Assembly: GCA_002633005.1 (NCBI GenBank)
Contig: NMRA01000119.1
Span: forward strand, 881,233 to 927,729
Length of the DNA: 46,497 nucleotides
Direction of reading: 5' to 3'
Source of the DNA: Phoronis australis
Taxonomy: Eukaryota > Phoronida > Phoronidae
The position numbers and the translations under genes were made by a program. The notes under the pieces were generated by a model. It searched no databases. It was not told where the DNA came from and saw nothing but the letters and a program-made list of their open reading frames with translations. The number at the start of each line of letters is the position of its first letter. Positions within the stretch are counted from its first letter, which is position 1. This document shows positions 46,181 through 46,497 of this stretch, one piece after another.

Positions 46181-46497
46181 TCAACTAAAAGCACTGGAAA
46201 GCCGTTTTTGACATTTCTCCCGCAAGGCATGTGCTTTTTCAGTCACATCATGATCCATAACATTTATCTGCTCCAAATACAAAACAATCGCTTTGAACAG
46301 CATTTCATCATAAGAACGAGGTAAACATTTGAGTTCATTAGATCGGGTTCAACATCAGCAAAACGTTCTGAGGATTTAGTAGGCCTACTAAAGGAAATGT
46401 GTCATAATCATTGAGTGTTTTGTTTTTCTTCTCAAAACACTGCATTGCAAGAGGCTTCAAATATTTACTTACCCCAGTTTTAATGACCAGTTGGAAA
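46181..46497 (-). CDS. 3' end of an unrecognised gene (partial)
   Basis: A minus-strand exon enters from beyond the window and ends at a strong donor (CTGG|GTAAGT, exon end 46473). A terminal exon (acceptor TTTCCTTTAG, start 46387; or TCCTCAG, start 46367) ends with TGA at 46183-46181. Its last part encodes LPRSYDEMLFKAIVLYLEQI, then NVMDHDVTEKAHALREK and RLSSAFS, an amphipathic helical C-terminus that looks clearly coding. The upstream part (SERFADVEP) is in another frame; the switch occurs around a CCC run at about 46345-46347, where one extra C would restore a continuous reading. It may be an assembly homopolymer error or a real frameshift. The family is not recognised. Confidence 0.55.

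Overview
This is animal nuclear DNA: about 46 kb of intron-rich, AT-rich sequence with GT-AG introns, large spacers and many degraded transposons. The protein families (a mitochondrial LACTB, an MBIP/ATAC subunit, a linker histone H1), the frequent TAGGCCTA word and the repeat landscape suggest a marine invertebrate, perhaps an echinoderm, hemichordate or cephalochordate. The species is an inference and cannot be fixed from this window. It is a draft assembly: one 564-base N run (30414-30977) and single N characters at 2661, 3858, 7448, 9176, 11933 and 26641, several of which sit between near-identical sequence copies that look like unmerged contig ends.

Layout. 0-5 kb: spacer with a likely terminal exon of an unrecognised minus-strand gene (1155-945), a second possible minus-strand terminal exon (3540-3427), small tandem duplications and the first copy of a ~976 bp dispersed repeat. 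6.1-9.1 kb: the 5' exons of an unrecognised plus-strand gene whose N-terminus has a PCNA-box-like motif and two SUMO-interaction-like motifs; a dead, internally deleted piggyBac transposase lies in its second intron. 11.6-12.8 kb: second copy of the ~976 bp repeat. 13.6-14.6 kb: a possible small two-exon minus-strand gene. 14.7-19.4 kb: repeat-rich spacer with a ~49 bp satellite split by a 936 bp transposon, a 219 bp terminal-inverted-repeat element and a palindromic block with cAMP-response-element words.

19.7-29.5 kb: a complete seven-exon LACTB-like gene on the minus strand (522 codons), whose introns hold a tandem array of CTCF-core-like sites and a transposon with target-site duplication. 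29.5-36.3 kb: spacer with the assembly gap, decayed coding relics and minisatellites. 36.3-42.4 kb: MBIP on the plus strand, eight exons, with the 5' end not found. 44.7-44.0 kb: a two-exon, probably polyadenylated histone H1 on the minus strand. 46.5-46.2 kb: the 3' end of another minus-strand gene running off the window, apparently carrying a one-base frameshift.

The genes do not form an operon or pathway. MBIP and H1 are both chromatin-related, but their adjacency is not evidence of joint function. I see no prokaryotic operon, CRISPR array, rRNA or intact tRNA. The most interesting non-genic signal is the array of CTCF-like motifs inside a LACTB intron; the most interesting unknown gene is the PIP/SIM-like one at 6.2 kb.
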